Source: Neoarius graeffei
Lineage: Eukaryota > Chordata > Actinopteri > Siluriformes > Ariidae
Assembly (NCBI RefSeq): GCF_027579695.1
Contig: NC_083575.1
Coordinates: forward strand, 35,603,382 to 35,667,381
Length of the DNA: 64,000 nt
Direction of reading: 5' to 3'
The translations under genes and the position numbers were made by a program. Below, in pieces: positions 24,336-37,594 of this stretch. A model generated the notes under the pieces. It was given only the letters and a program-made list of their open reading frames with translations. It did not search any database and was not told the DNA's origin. Position 1 is the first letter of the stretch; the number at the start of each line of letters is the position of its first letter.

Positions 24336-25797
24336 CTGCAAAAAGACACAAATACACCACTGTGTTTGAAGATTTACTCCAAGATGTTGACCATTTTGAT
24401 AGATGATTATGTCTAACAAAGAGAACTCAATGTCAACAGCATCGACGGCGATGCTGCCAGCGCCAAAAATTCAAGTTCTTCTTGTTATTCATTTGTAAGA
24501 AAGCTATTTCAAAGATATTTTTTGATGTTTGACTTTGACCTTGTTTGGACCGATGCCAAAATCTAACATTCGGCTATTTGTTTTTGTGCTAACTAGAATT
24601 TCAGATGGACACATGGACAACCCCCCAAAAAAGAAGCTTTCACCAAGTAGTGGTGGAGGCATAAAAATAAAACGAGGCACTGGAACATGAAGTGACTAAT
24701 AGAACTAAAAGAGTCAATGGATAAAGACAATTAGCCATACGATTTAATCCAACTACTGTACCTTGAGTCAGGCCACATGACTGTCGCAGATAAAAAGTTA
24801 ATCAGTATTCTTGACCATTTGGTGAATTGTTTAGTGGACAGCTGTGGCCTGTCCAACTGACTCAGTGCGTTTAACATCAGGGGCAGGAGAAAGTGTTTAA
24901 GTGGGATAAAGTCTGATAGAGTTCTCAAGTAGTGCTTCATGCGATCCACACCCATCACTGGCAGAGTCCTGATAATTGTTGGATGAACCAAGAGCTACGT
25001 AATTTCTTCAAGCCTTTACTTATTCTCTCCCTAATTCTGTGCACCCATCAGTGGTGGACCTGCAGAGCACACAATCAGGTTTACAGCACATCATATCTGC
25101 GAACAATAAAAAGTCAATATTACAGAGAATGACTAAAAATGGAACGCTTGATACTCTATATATTTATTCTTTTGATATTCTGTTTATTTTGATATAAAAT
25201 CCTAAAGCAAAAGTATTTAACAGCGGTGCCCCCTCACCTCCATCCTCAATTTCACAGTACTAACTAATCAATAGTTCATCACCTCTCCATGGCCCCATGA
25301 TCCACCTGCACGTCTGTTTACTCAGCTGTCATCTGATATCAATAACGAAGAAAAAGGCCCAAGTATACAGCATTTGCACTTTGACCATTTTAAAAAAAAA
25401 GTAAAAAAGAAAAAAACCCCACCCTTTCAGACTTTTTTTATAAGCTTTAACAGCTTAACTACTACACTATCTACAAGGTTCCTCTCTTTACTAGGAAAAA
25501 CAATGCACAAATGTTTTGGATGCCATATGAGAGCAAAAATGAACTTGAACCCGTCAACCTGCTTTTTTTCACTGACTGCAGCAGTCACTGAGGTCAAACT
25601 TGCTGCATTGTTCATCGCTCTCATGAAGGTCTTATCTGATTTGGAACTTTGGCCTCTCCTTTCAGCTGACTGGCAAAAAAATAACTAAATAAATCAGCTG
25701 GCCGTATTCCCCTATGCATAAAAGCGTAATTACTTTCTAGGAACCTCCAAGAGCCCAGATCCCCTGAAATGAGCTTGGACTTCACTAGCAACAAAAA

Positions 25798-25834
<37 letters not shown>

Positions 25835-25918
25835 TATTACTGATCATTTCTTCACCTCATTGCTTCTTATAAATATTAAAATATCATGAATTGAAACTCA
25901 GACACTTCATCTCTCCTA
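24336..25918. other. timm23 last intron, repeat-poor segment
   Basis: No exon supported. An 86-codon antisense ORF at 24,991-24,731 has no recognisable domain. (AAT)n occurs at 25,805-25,834. Confidence 0.4.
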
Positions 25919-27166
25919 CAGGGGCGTAGCTGGGGGGGGGAGGTCCTGGGGTGCCTGTGACTCCCCCTTTGTTGGACCATACATTTTTTTTAATAGCCGC
26001 ATAAGAATATTAGAAAAGCACCCACTGTAATTTTTCTAATATATATTTTTTAAACTAGATTGGCACCTCAGCTTCATTAGGGTCTCTATAACCTTGTATG
26101 GAATTCCTGTGGTTTGGGCGCGAAAACCCAGTTCTGCGCAAGAGCAACACGATCGCACTAGAAAGCATGGTCAAGCTGCCAGTGTAGCTGGAGTCTTTTT
26201 AGTTGTGAATTATGAGTACAAGTATCCTCTTGGGTTAAAACTGGCTAGTGGCCTAGTGGTAGCATGGCCGCCTCTTGATCGAGAGATCATGAGTTCTATT
26301 CACGGTCGGGTCATACCAAAGACCATCATAAAAATGGTACCTACTACCATCTGGCAAGGCATACTGCAATACAGATGCAAGTGGGGAGTTAAACTCTTGT
26401 GGTTACCAGAGGACTAGCCCCCCACTGTAACCCTAGCTATGTAATAGGCGAGAGGCCGAAGGCTGCGGAAACGGAGATTGGTGCCGTCCGATACGGCGTG
26501 GGAAGGACTTTAACTTTTAACCTCGTGTTAATAATTCGCCATGTCAAAACAAGCAAAACTTTCCTCCTTCTTTCGACATGAAGAGAGGTAAGCAATTTAT
26601 TATATAATTTTTTTCCATCAAAGTTACATTTTGTGGCTTCGAAGCTAAGTTTTAGCGTGCCGTTTCTGGAACACATCATCAAGAAAATGTGGAAGAAACA
26701 GCAACAATGGAAGAGCCGGTTTCTAAGCTACCTAAAACTAGCAATGGTAATTATTTTTTATTACATATTTTTCATAGTCAGGACTGGCGATGATGAACAT
26801 ACACTATGGCAGAGCGATCGACATTGACAAGATCATTGACATCTTTGTCATTCGTCATCCACGACGCCTTTTACTTAAACATTTTGGCCAATGAGCAGCA
26901 AGACAACAAGAATAAAGAGATCTGCATTGGTTGACTAGGGTAAGATGTCGAGTTGCAATCCATACACTGCCGGATAAAGCCGATTTGGCCTAATCATTGT
27001 CCGACATCTCAACAGCTCGCAACATGAGATGAAAGAATGATGCAAAGACCACGTTATTTTCTCAAATGTATTCAGTGTATTTTTTAATTTACAAGCCTGC
27101 GGGTATGTACTCAGGCTGCCAGCCAGTGTGACCCCCCCCCTTTGAAAAATCCTAGCTACGCCCCTG
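25919..27166 (+). mobile_element. hAT-like element with CAGGGGCGTAGC ends
   Basis: The ends CAGGGGCGTAGCTGG at 25919 and its complement finishing CTACGCCCCTG at 27166 are inverted. A short exon-like frame at 26544, MSKQAKLSSFFRHEER followed by a GTAAGC donor, is typical of the N-terminus of zinc-finger hAT transposases (SSFF motif). Most of the transposase is missing, and a SINE sits inside. I could not find a convincing 8-bp duplication. Confidence 0.65.
26233..26515 (+). mobile_element. Second type of tRNA-derived SINE
   Basis: The head GGCCTAGTGGTAGCATGGCC resembles an A-box region, and GAGTTCTATTCACGG an eroded B-box. A non-tRNA body follows (CATCTGGCAAGGCATACTGC). It differs from the abundant SINE at 3963. 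It lies inside the hAT-like element. The poor B-box and lack of a foldable acceptor stem argue against a functional tRNA gene. Confidence 0.5.
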
Positions 27167-27669
27167 TCTTATGTGTCATGTCTCCAGAGCCACGGATTTA
27201 TGTTGAACTTAAGAGAATTTAAGGGTGTGCAGGATTCGCTTCAGGAGGTCTGAGAGTCATTTAATTGTGATTTTTGCTGCAGCAACCATCTTATTCACAA
27301 AATAACTAAAAATGAGGAACAAAACTGTTGTTCCAGTTGGTCTTCAAATATAATGGGTTAATTTGCATTAACGTATTATATAGTAATCAGATTTCAGTCT
27401 GTTTAACTGCCGAGACAGCCGAGTACAAATGTAAATACATGGGATAAAAATCTCATCAGGACACAATGGAGAGAAACGGAAAAAAAAAAAGTCAAAATCT
27501 GATACACCAGTCTTTATAGATAATACAGAAGACACCCGCTTTAGTACTTCAGTTTTTTTTAATTTGCCCACAAAAAGGATGCCACTGATACTAATTTTAC
27601 ATTTAATTATGCAAACCCCAAAAATCCTAGACCTTCAACACCGTTAAAGTTGAATTCCAAAATGGCTTC

Positions 27670-29700
27670 TTAAGTTTGGACACCCCGATTCATAGTTTTT
27701 TATATTTTTTTCCTGTATTTTGACCATTTTCTACATTGTAGAACAATACTAAAGACATCAAAACTATGAAATAACATCTGGAACATATAGGGAATTATGT
27801 GGTAAGCAAAAAAAGTACAACCCCAATTCCAAAAATGTTGGGACACTGTGTAAACTGTAAATAAAAACAGAATGCGATAATTTGCAAATCATGAAAACCC
27901 TATAGTTCATTGAAAATAATACAAACACTATATATCAAGTGTTGAAACTGAGAAATTTTATTGTTTTTTGAAAAATATATGCTCATTTTGAATTTGATGT
28001 CAGCAACACATTTCAGAAAAGTTGGAACAGGGGCGTGTTTACTACTGTGTTGCATCACCTCTACTTTTAACAACACTCTGTAAACGTTTGGGAACTGAGG
28101 AGACCAATTGCTGTAGATCTGAAAGAGAAATGTTGTCCTGTTCTTTTCTGATATACAATTTCAGCTGCTCAACAGTTCGGGGTCTCCTTTGTTGTATTTT
28201 GCACTTCATAATGCACCAAATTTTTTAACTGGGAGACAAGTCTGGACTGCAGCAGGCCAGTTTAGCACCCGGACTCTTTTACTACGGAGCCATGCAGTTG
28301 TAATATGTGCAGAAAGCGGTTTGTCGTTATCTTGCTGAAAGAAGGAAGGCCTTCCCTGAAAAAGATTTAGTCTGTATGGCAGCATATTGCTCTGAAACGT
28401 GTATATATCATTCAGCACTAATGATGTCTTCCCAGATGTACAAGCTACCCATGTCATGTGCACTAATGCCCCCTCATACCATCACAAATGCTGCTTTTGA
28501 ACTGTGCACTGATAACAAGCCGGATGGTCCCTCTCCTCTTTAGCCTGGAGGACGTGGTGTCCGAGATTTCTAAAAAGAATTTCTACTTTTGATTTGTCAG
28601 ACCTCGGGACAGTTTTCCACTTCGCCTCAGTCCATCATAAAAGAGCTCGGGCCCAGAGAAGGGGGCGGTGTTTCCGGATATTGTTTATATCTGGTTTTAA
28701 CTTGCATTTGTGGATGCAGTAATGAAGTGTTTTCACAGATGATGGTTTTCTGAAGTGTTCTTGAGCCCATACAGTGATTTCCACTACAGACACGTGTCTG
28801 CTTTTAAATCAGTGTCTCCTGAGGGCCTGATGATCACAGGCATCCAATGTTAGTTTTCAGCCTTGTCTCTTGCATACAGAGATTTCTCCAGATTCTCTGA
28901 ATCTTTTAATGATATTATGGACCATAGATGATGTGATCCACAAATTCTTTGTGGTTTTACATTGAGGAACGTTATTCTTAAATTGTTGCGCTGTTTGCCC
29001 ATGCAGTCTTTCACAGAGTGGTGAACCCTGCTCCATCTTTACTTCTGAGAGACTCCGCCTCTCTGGGACGCTCTTTTTATACCCAATCATCTTACTGACC
29101 TGTTGCCAATTAACCAAATTTTTATTTATTTTTTTACCATTATGCAACTTTTTCAGTCTTTTGTTGCCCCTGTCCCAACTTTTTTGAAACTTGTTTTTAA
29201 CATCAAATTCAAAATGAGTATTTTTTTTCAAAAAACAGCAAAATTTCTCAGGTTCAACATTTGATATGTTGTCTTTGTACTATTTTCAAAGAAATATAGA
29301 GTTTCCATGATTTGCAGATTCTCTCATTCTGTTTTTATTCATGCTTTACACAGCGTCCCAACTTTTTTGGAATTGGGGTTCTATTAAAAAACAATATGTT
29401 TCATATTTTAGATTCTTCACAGTAGCCACCGTTTACCTTAATGACACTTTGTACTCTATTGGCGTTATCTTAACCAGCTTCATGAGGTAGTCACCTGGAA
29501 TGCTTTTCAATTAACAGGTGCCTCGTCAAAAATTAATTAGTGCAATTTCTTGCCTTTTTAATGCAAGAAATCAAATAGTAAATAATAAAAGTACAGTAAA
29601 TAGCCCTATTCCACAACTTTAATAATCCATATTGTCAAGAACCGCTCAATTAAGTAAAGAGAAATGACATTCCATTAATTACTACTACAGCCATCAATGT
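27670..29700 (-). mobile_element. TA-bounded element H, copy 1 (partial), interrupted
   Basis: The left end TTAAGTTTGGACACCCCGAT and the right part (CAGTAAATAGCCCTATTCCA) match, in reverse orientation, the element at 48911-50844. Its own sequence is only about 0.47 kb; the rest is the Tc1-like element inserted at 27818. Terminal sequence of the type CAGTCAAAAGTTTGGACA next to TA suggests a Tc1/mariner-class miniature element. Confidence 0.55.
27818..29381 (-). mobile_element. Degraded Tc1-like element (CAACCCCAATTCC family)
   Basis: Inverted ends CAACCCCAATTCCAAAAA at 27818 and AATTGGGGTT at about 29381 are flanked by TA. On the - strand, frames 29231-28857 (SSMVHNIIKRFRESGEISVC) and 28463-28206 (FQGRPSFFQQDNDKPLSAH) are broken relatives of element B at 17959, with stops and frame changes between them. 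It is about 1.56 kb and not coding-competent. Confidence 0.75.
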
Positions 29701-30960
29701 TTAACACTTTCATCATACCGTCAACATTTAAATAAACCTAAATAAATTCAACAGGCCTATAAATGCAACAAACTGTTAAGAACAAGAAAATATTCTGCAA
29801 ATGAAAAGTATTATGACACGGCTGCTTATGACAGGTTATTTATCTTTGCTTTAACTAGATTGATTTAGTTAAAGATGCACCTGAACATCATCTTGCAGCA
29901 CATATTCTCAAATGTACAACATTTCTGCTTCTGTGAAGCTGGACCAGTAGCTTCTCATATATCTCTTTGACCTGAACATGTTCCCTACTGTCTCTATTGG
30001 GCTAATCAGAATCACCTGCTTTTAGGAAGAAACTTTTAAGGGTCAACTGTTTCGCCATTGTCTGTTCAACCGCATGATTGCATAATGACTATTTGCAGGA
30101 AGATCTCAGAATCAGCGACCTTGAGTTCTGCAAGAGGAAATTTGGACTTCTGAATTGAGTAAAGAAGTATCTGAGGTAATAAAAAGGTAAATTAAGGGTA
30201 AGAGGAAATTTTAATTCCAGACTTCAACAGAATATGACTGGGTGACAGGTAATGTAAATGGATTTTTGGTGCATATCAGGAAAAAGCTGTGCCTATCAGA
30301 GCACCCAGAGAGTCTGTCCCTCAAACAAACTCCCATGATGAGTGGTGCTTGCATTATTTAGCTAAGATGTGTACTTTGCCTTCATCAGATAAAAATGGAT
30401 ATTAAAGAGACCTGGCCACCATGTAGCAAACTACATGAATCACATTTTAATTCCCATCTCTTTTTTTTTTTTTTTTAACACAAATGCTGTGACATGTTAG
30501 AAAACAGTGGTTCCACAGCAGTAGATATATGAATTAGAGACTCGCAGCAGGTAATGATGCCAGGTAATGATGGATTGGCAGTCCCTTAATCATAGCGTAC
30601 TCAACAGCTACAATTAAACAACTTTTTTTTTCTCCTTCAGCATATTGTCTATATTAATTTAAAGAGAGATGCATTATTGAATAAAAGGAGATGTAGAAAA
30701 GATCTTTGATTGTTGCATGGATGTTGGTCCCAAAAAGGCTGGTTTGAGTATTTCAGAATCTGCTGATCTTCAGGGAATTTCACACACAACATTCCCTAGA
30801 GTTTCCATTATACTTAAAAAATCAATCAATCAATAAATAAATAAACTGAGCGAGCAACAGCTCTGTGGGTAGAAACACCTTGTTCATTAGAGTGCTCAGA
30901 GGAAAATGTCCAGATTGGTTTGAGTTGCCAGGAAGGAAGGATGTTAAGCAACTTCGATCA
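29701..30960. other. Intronic stretch without recognised features
   Basis: AT-rich, with poly(T) tracts near 30,462 and 30,622. No exon or named repeat can be supported. It lies in the large intron before the timm23 last exon. Confidence 0.4.
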
Positions 30961-30964
30961 TGGC

Positions 30965-32240
30965 CCCTTTTATTTGAACTCACCCATTTTTCACGTGGTC
31001 AAAAATATTAGGACATGTGATTGGTGGTTCTTGCCCAGGTGTGCCCTGTTAGATTGACTGTTCTGAATGTCTCTTGGTTTGAGCCCTGGGTTACACCTGT
31101 GAAGACTGCATTTGTTGTTAAAAAGGATAAACCAAGAGCGTTGTCTTGGGGAAGAACAAGCCATTTTGAAGCTGAGAAAAGAGGGGGGAAAACAATCAAT
31201 CAGTCAGTCATTGCACAAGCATGGGGCATAACCAATACAACTTGAAATGTCCTGAAAAAGAAAGAAACCACTGGTGTACGAATAATCACACATCCAACAG
31301 ACTGGACAAGGCAAACAACAGCACATGATGACAAACACTGAGGTGTGAGGGGGAAAAACAAACAAACAAACAAAACCCCAAACGGTCATTGACATCAACA
31401 TCCTCCACAGGGCAGGGGTGAAAGTATCATAATCCACCAATCAAAGAAGACTTCCAGAGAAAAAGTACAGAAGCCATACTGCAAGCTATAAACCACTCAT
31501 CAGCAGTAAGAATGAGAAGGCCAGACTGGAATTCACAAAGAAATACAGAGATGAACCAAAAAAGTTCTGGTACCAAGATTAAACTCTACCAAAGTGATGA
31601 AAAGGCCAAAGTGTGGAGAAAGAACGGATCTACTCATGATCCAAAATATACAATCTCGTTGACCAAGCACAGTGGAGCTAGTGTCATGGCTTGGGCTTGC
31701 ACAGCTGCTTCTGGAACAGCCTCACTAATCTTTATTGATGTAACTCATGATGGTAGCAGCAAAATGGATTTGGAAGTCTACAGAAACATTGTCTGCAAAT
31801 TTACAGAGAAATGCATCCAATCTAATTGGGAGGAACTTCATCATACAGCAAAACAATGACCCAAAACACACTACCAACACAATAAAGGATTTCAGCTAAA
31901 AAAAAGTGAAATGTTTTAGACTGACCAAGTCAATCACCAGACATTAACCCAACTGAATATGCTTTTCACCTCCTGAAGTGGAGACTGGAGGGAGTAATCC
32001 CCCCAAACAAACAACGATTGAAAGAAGCTGCAGTACAAGCCTGGAAAAGCATCACAAAAGAAGAATCCAGCAGTTTGGTGATGGTCAGTTGGTCGCTGGC
32101 TTGATGCAGTTATTGGAAGCAGGGGATATGCAACCAAATATTACGTTATTTATTTCAAGACTATCTGCTCCAATACTTTTGCTCACCTAAAAATTGCCAC
32201 TAAAGGTGGCATTTTTTAAAGTTGTTTAACACATCTAGAT
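30965..32240 (+). mobile_element. Degraded Tc1-like element E
   Basis: The frame 31512-31859 encodes VWRKNGSTHDPKYTISLTKH and GASVMAWACTAASGTASLIF, the region between the first and second catalytic Asp. It is close to the intact transposase at 53,391 (SVMAWACMAASGTGSLVFID). Upstream and downstream parts are broken. The 3' end near 32,165-32,235 (ACTTTTGCTCACC) and the 5' side near 30,980 (GGTCAAAAATATTAGGACAT) look like diverged inverted ends. Confidence 0.65.
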
Positions 32241-32274
32241 ATCAGGAACTGAAAGCTAAAATTCTGAGCTATCG

Positions 32275-34031
32275 CAGGGCTGCCAACTTTTCGAAATTCC
32301 TCGGAGTGAGAATTTTTTTGGGGGGGGGGGGGGGGGTCGACGGCAAAATTTTTCCGCACACCATGCAGTAAGTGGGAATTTTGTATTCAGTTTGATATTC
32401 ACTTGTCCCCCTGCATTCTGGTGTTTTGTTTGTGGGTCGTCCAGCTGGAGATGGACAAGGGGGGGGGGGGGGGGGGGGGGGGTTTGAGATTTTGGATTTA
32501 GTAGATGTTCCTGCATTCTGGTGGATTTTTGGAGTGGCCTGCTGTGCCATACCTACATTCTTACACACCCTGACTTGCCAGGCCTTCAGCTTGTGGCCAA
32601 CAAAAGCACCAATTTTTGGCTTAAAAGCCCCCACACTAGAAAACTACAGATGACTGCCAATGTTCCTGTAGCCCTATAGACCTGTGTTTCAGATTTAAAG
32701 GCAAGTTCATGTTTGAAAATATTTCATCAGCTAAGCCTAAACACCTTCTGAATTGAAACTGAATGTTAAGTTTTTAATAACTGTTGCAAAAGATAAGATT
32801 GTCCCTCACTGACTATTCATTATGCATTTAAGGGCTTTCCCCACCACTGGGTTCAGCAGAAGATTGGCATGGGGAAAAATATCAACAGCAAAAGAACAAA
32901 TAAAATGCTTAAACAGTAAGCAAAATGTGCATGTGCTACAAGAAACATTAAAATGATTAAGTTTGAACAGTATTGAAACACAAAAAGCTGAACCTTGGCC
33001 ATAGGTGGGAATGTGCACACAAAGTTGGGCTTAAAAATTTTGGTCATACTTAAAAAAGCTATATTAATATATTTCTTATTAATTTATTTCTTATCTATGT
33101 TTCTTATCAGTAATAGATCATTCGTCAGGGCCTGTTATCTGACAAATATTCTCTACCCGTCTTGCCCTCTTTGAAACCCTGTCTCCTCAGTATATTGTTC
33201 TGTCTTTTTTTTAAATTATTCACAAGTTCAAGTTCTTTGATATTACAGGTGACCATGCTTTATTTACTTTAACTGAGCAATTACATACATCATAAATAAT
33301 TAAAAATAAATACCCTGTAAATAAGCAATAGGTATGGTGGCTAATGGCTCTTCTTGCATTTGTAATATTATCTCTTACTTGCTTTATTTTACAACATTTC
33401 CAGTATGGCTTCAAATAAAGTCATAAAGTATGATAACATACAGTAAACAAACTAAAAATGCGCCTTAATGAACGTGTGCTAAGGAGGTGCTCTCCCATGC
33501 TGCTTGTTGGGGAAGATAGAGGCTGTGGCACAGCAGGAGGCCTATAATGATTTAGCATGCCTAGTACACAGCTCTCGATATGGCATTAAATATTCTCACA
33601 ACACTTATAGGCTAAAACGATTAAGAAACTTTATATAAGTTCATAATTACACCAGTAACACCACACATTGGCGTGCATATGTACAAACCTGTCTGAGACA
33701 CCCGTCTTCAACTCGGATACCTTCTTCTCTCTCCTCTTCCTCTAAATTGACGGTAGGCAATTATCCAACTTCCGGCGAGTGCAGCATCATTAGATGCGCC
33801 ACCTACCATAGGGGAGTGTGTACAGAAGGGAACGCCTCTCTGCCTGTTTAGCCGTGCGTAAGGCGTAATTGATCAATCGCAAGTGGTTGGCACGACGCAA
33901 TGGGTAGCCTAGATTAGATAGATAAACGAGATTTTTTTCTAGCGTGAGAAATCGGAGGTATGGCGTGTGAGCGTGTGAAGACAATCAAATGCGTGTGTCT
34001 CACGCTCATTGCGTGAGAGTTGGCAGCCCAG
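32275..34031. mobile_element. TIR element with long G-runs, 7-bp target repeat
   Basis: The ends CAGGGCTGCCAACTTTTC at 32275 and the complement of CTGGGCTGCCAACTCTCACG at 34031 are inverted. GCTATCG lies directly outside both (32268-32274, 34032-34038). The CAGGG-type terminus and 7-8 bp repeat suggest hAT or a relative. No transposase is visible. Two G homopolymers (about 18 at 32,318 and 25 at 32,458) lie inside, each after a related GATTTT/GAATTTTT context. Confidence 0.7.
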
Positions 34032-34791
34032 GCTATCGTCTCATTCATGTTTTGATCTCAAACTCCAATGTCTTCAGTATATAACAAAAACTTATTCAAA
34101 ACGACAAGGATTTCACAGGGAAGTGTAGGTGTAATATATGACCATAACAAACAACTGTGCTTCCTCTATCTTTTTTTTAAACTATCAGCTGCTACTCTTC
34201 CATACTACACTTCCTCAAACAAACTTCCTCAAGTATAGTTGGGAAGACTGTACCACATGATTTGGCTTAGAGTTTCCCTCAAACCATGTAAAAAACACCT
34301 GATCTCACAAAACCCCCAAGTATTTTTCTTCTCTCTCTCGCTCACACACACACACGGAATTCAGTCTTCTAGAAGCACTTGTGACTAAACTATGACAACA
34401 AAAGCCCTCAAGCCCTCTATGACCGCATAATGCAACAAATAATAATCGTCATTCCAGCTTTAGACCGCCATCTGCTCTTGTTTATCCATGAATCACCAAA
34501 AATACCACAGCTTTAGTGGCAGTTTTATCAACTCCATTTTTCCCCCCCAGAATAACAAACTAATTCCAGTTCAGGGATGGAGCCTATCAAGGAAATATGA
34601 TTATCACCAAGGAAATGTTTACGAATTACTCATACAAACCCAACTACACAATGCTTCACCATTCCAGCACTAAATCACAGCTTACATCATTGCTTTGGGT
34701 CACTGTTTTTATCCCCTGCCTTGTTCGGTTCTGTATTTTTTTTCCTTGCAGGATACTGTTTCTGTTATGAAATGCCCCCTTGTTTCCTTAC

Positions 34792-34902
34792 CTGGGGATT
34801 TGTAGAGGATGCCAGTCATTGTGCCATTGGCCATGGTGTTGAGATCATCCTCGGCTCCTCTGTTTTTTTCGATAATCACACCAAATACACTGCACAATAG
34901 AG
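34792..34902 (-). CDS. timm23: timm23 exon encoding FGVIIEK..AEDDLNT
   Basis: The exon lies between a CATTCCCAG acceptor and a GTAAGG donor. It reads LLCSVFGVIIEKNRGAEDDL then NTMANGTMTGILYKSP and is 111 bases, phase 2 in and phase 1 out, as in vertebrate TIMM23. Unlike the usual TVAAGTMTG, it has TMANGTMTG, an unusual change in a membrane helix. Both splice sites look usable. Confidence 0.9.
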
Positions 34903-34974
34903 CTGGGAATGTACACGTCATGTTAGCTTTGTTCTGGAAACAATACTAATTATTAAATTTTATTATTCCTATTT

Positions 34975-36420
34975 TTAGATTAGATTAGATTCACTTTATT
35001 GATCTCACATCGGGGAAATTCACATGTTACAGTAGCAAGAAAATGTCATACAGATAACAAAATAAAACTGAAATAAAAATTAGACAAACGAAAGATTAAA
35101 TACAGAGGGCTATTTGCATTATCTACCATGAAAAAGTATAGAAATATTGCCTTATTGAGAGGCTCGGAAAAAATTGCACATTACAGGCAGACTCTGTATA
35201 ATATAAGTATGTATAAAAATAGTTTAAGACCTATATTATTGCACATAATAATTGCATTGATGAGAGATGGCAGAGGAGTAGTGGTGAAGTAGTGCAAATA
35301 TAACGACAAACAGGTTATTGGTGCTACATTACAAGTTGTGGGTGTTATACAGTCTGACAGCAGTAGGTATGAATGACCTGAGGTATCTCTCCTTCTTACA
35401 CCGTGGGTGTAGCAGTCTACTACTAAAAGAGCTGTTTAAGGCCCTCACAGCCTCATGTAGGGGGTGAGAGGGTTTATCCATGATTGATGTCAGCTTGGTT
35501 AACATCCTCCTCTCATCCACGTCCTCAATGGAGTCCAGAGGACAGTCCAAGACTGAGCCAGCCCTTCTGACCAGTTTATTAAGTTTCTTCCTGTCCCTCT
35601 CTGAACTTCCACAGCCCCAGCAGACCACAGTGTAGAAAATCACTGATGCCACCACAGAGTCATAAAAAGTCCTAAGCAGTGTCCTGCACACACCAAAAGA
35701 CCTCAGTCTTCTCAACAGGCGGAGACGACTTTGGCCCTTCTTGTACAGGACATCTGTGTTGTTTGTCCAGTCCAGTTTGTTGTTGAGGTGAACACCCAGG
35801 TATTTGTACTCCTCCACGATTTCAATGTCCAAACCCTAGATGTTTACTGGTGCAATTTGAGGAGCCGTCCTTATGAAATTGATCACCACCTCCTTTGTCT
35901 TGCTGGCGTTGATGCACAGGTGGTTCAGTTCGCACCAGGCGACAAAGTTGGTGATGACCTCTCTGTACTCCAGATCGTCCCCCTCTGACACACGTCCATC
36001 GATGGCTGTATCATCTGAGAACTTCTGGAGGTGGCAGCTGTCCGTGTTGTAGCTGAAGTCAGATGTGTAAAGTGTAAAGAGGAAAGGAGAGAGCACTGTA
36101 CCCTGTGGAGCCCCCGTGCTGCAGACTACTACATCAGACACACAGTAGCGGAGCCTCACATACTGCGGTCTGTCAATGAGGTAGTTGATCCATGCAGCCA
36201 GGTGGCAGTCGACACCAGCTCCCTCCAGCTTCCCCCTAAGCAGTGATGGCTGGATTGTGCTGAAAGCACTGGAGAAGTCAAAGAACATGACTCTCCCAGT
36301 GCTCCCAGTGCCCTCCAGGTGTAAAAGTGACCGGTGTAGCACGTAGATGACAGCGTCATCCACACCAATGCCCGGCCGATATGCGAACTGCAGGGGGTCC
36401 ATCTCATTGTTCACCTTATT
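34975..36420 (-). mobile_element. Rex1 LINE, 5' truncated
   Basis: The frame 36414-35836 reads QFAYRPGIGVDDAVIYVLHR, VMFFDFSSAFSTIQPSLL, STGAPQGTVLSPFLFTLYTS and FSDDTAIDGRVS, which are RT palm motifs. The frame 35832-35329 continues (EYKYLGVHLNNKLDWTNN; AVRLYNTHNL). One stop at 35,833-35,838 separates them. The DNA TTCTCCAGTGCTTTCAGCAC on the - strand matches the conserved block used to identify Rex1 in fish. The 3' end (TTTATTGATCTCACATCGGG in reverse) is Rex1/CR1-like. The endonuclease is missing. Confidence 0.85.
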
Positions 36421-36899
36421 ATTCCACCCCCTTATTTGAATACGGATTTTACATTTCTATTCTATTGTAATACACATTGTGTAAGATGTTTATGAGACGG
36501 ACAGAAAGAGAATGGCCATTAGATAAATGAATCATGAGATAAACCATATGGACAAAAAGAAAAAGAAGGGCAGAAAATACTCAGCTGTTAATATGGGGAA
36601 GGAGAATATCTGTATGTCTATAAAACAGGTATTACAGACCTCATATCACACAGTTAACGCTTACCATTAATCTAATTGAAAACAACTTTTTCCATTAAAT
36701 ACAATTGATATAAAAAGTCTACACATTCCTGATAAAATTATATGTTTTTGTGATGTAAAAAAAATGAACCTGGCAGCGAGACTGGCTACTCTAAATTACA
36801 CCTAGGTCTGAATGTGTGCGCGCACGGTGGCCTGCAGTGGTGTTGCATTCCTACCTTGTGCTCCCAGTGTTTCTCAAATACACCAAAACCCTGACCTGG

Positions 36900-36959
36900 A
36901 TGGATGGATGGATGGATGGATGGATGGAGGGAGGGAGGGAGGGAGGGAGAGAGAGAGAG

Positions 36960-37038
<79 letters not shown>

Positions 37039-37041
37039 AAA
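36900..37041 (+). repeat. Compound microsatellite (ATGG)n-(GGGA)n-(GA)n-(GAAA)n
   Basis: Consecutive pure tracts: ATGG to 36926, GGGA to about 36948, GA to 36961, then GAAA for about 80 bases. Any ORF here is a product of the repeat. Confidence 0.95.
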
Positions 37042-37216
37042 ATACCGTACCTTGATTCATCACACACTTGTGAAATTTCCTCTCTGCATTTAATCCATCT
37101 GAAGTAGTGAACACACACATGCACACATGTGAGCAATGAGCACACACACATACCCAGAGCAGTGGGCAGCCATGCTAACAGCGCCCACTGTTAGCATGGA
37201 TAGCATAGATACTGAA

Positions 37217-37257
37217 GAAGAATGAATGAATGAATGAATGAATGAATGAATGAATGA
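37217..37257 (+). repeat. (GAAT)n microsatellite
   Basis: About ten tandem GAAT units, just after a short inverted GCTAACAGCG/CACTGTTAGC stretch. Confidence 0.9.
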
Positions 37258-37594
37258 TACTAATATATAGTATAATATATAGTAATATAAATAATAAGTA
37301 CTAATATATAAGAATTGACTGATGATGTAAACACGATCATTCATATGGGCATAAACTGAAGCACTCGCCCACTGAACCCAGAGTGATCACCCATATAGCT
37401 CCCTGACGGGTCACCAGGTTTAGTATCCTACAGCAGAAAGTAAGGATGTAAAAATGGACACATTATCAGCAGTAACAAGAGTCACAATTTGAAGTCACAA
37501 ATAACTTGTTTGTGAATGTAAGAATATGCTTTGGTTTTGTTTTTACACCTCACCAGATCACATTAAACTGACAGGACTATTTATTCAATTCTAC

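Noticed and set aside
26240-26310. tRNA gene
   Set aside because: The A- and B-box-like sequences belong to a SINE; the B-box is eroded and a full cloverleaf is not formed.
36786-37151. Phe/Leu/Ser-rich ORFs
   Set aside because: They are produced by the GAAA and ATGG microsatellites.
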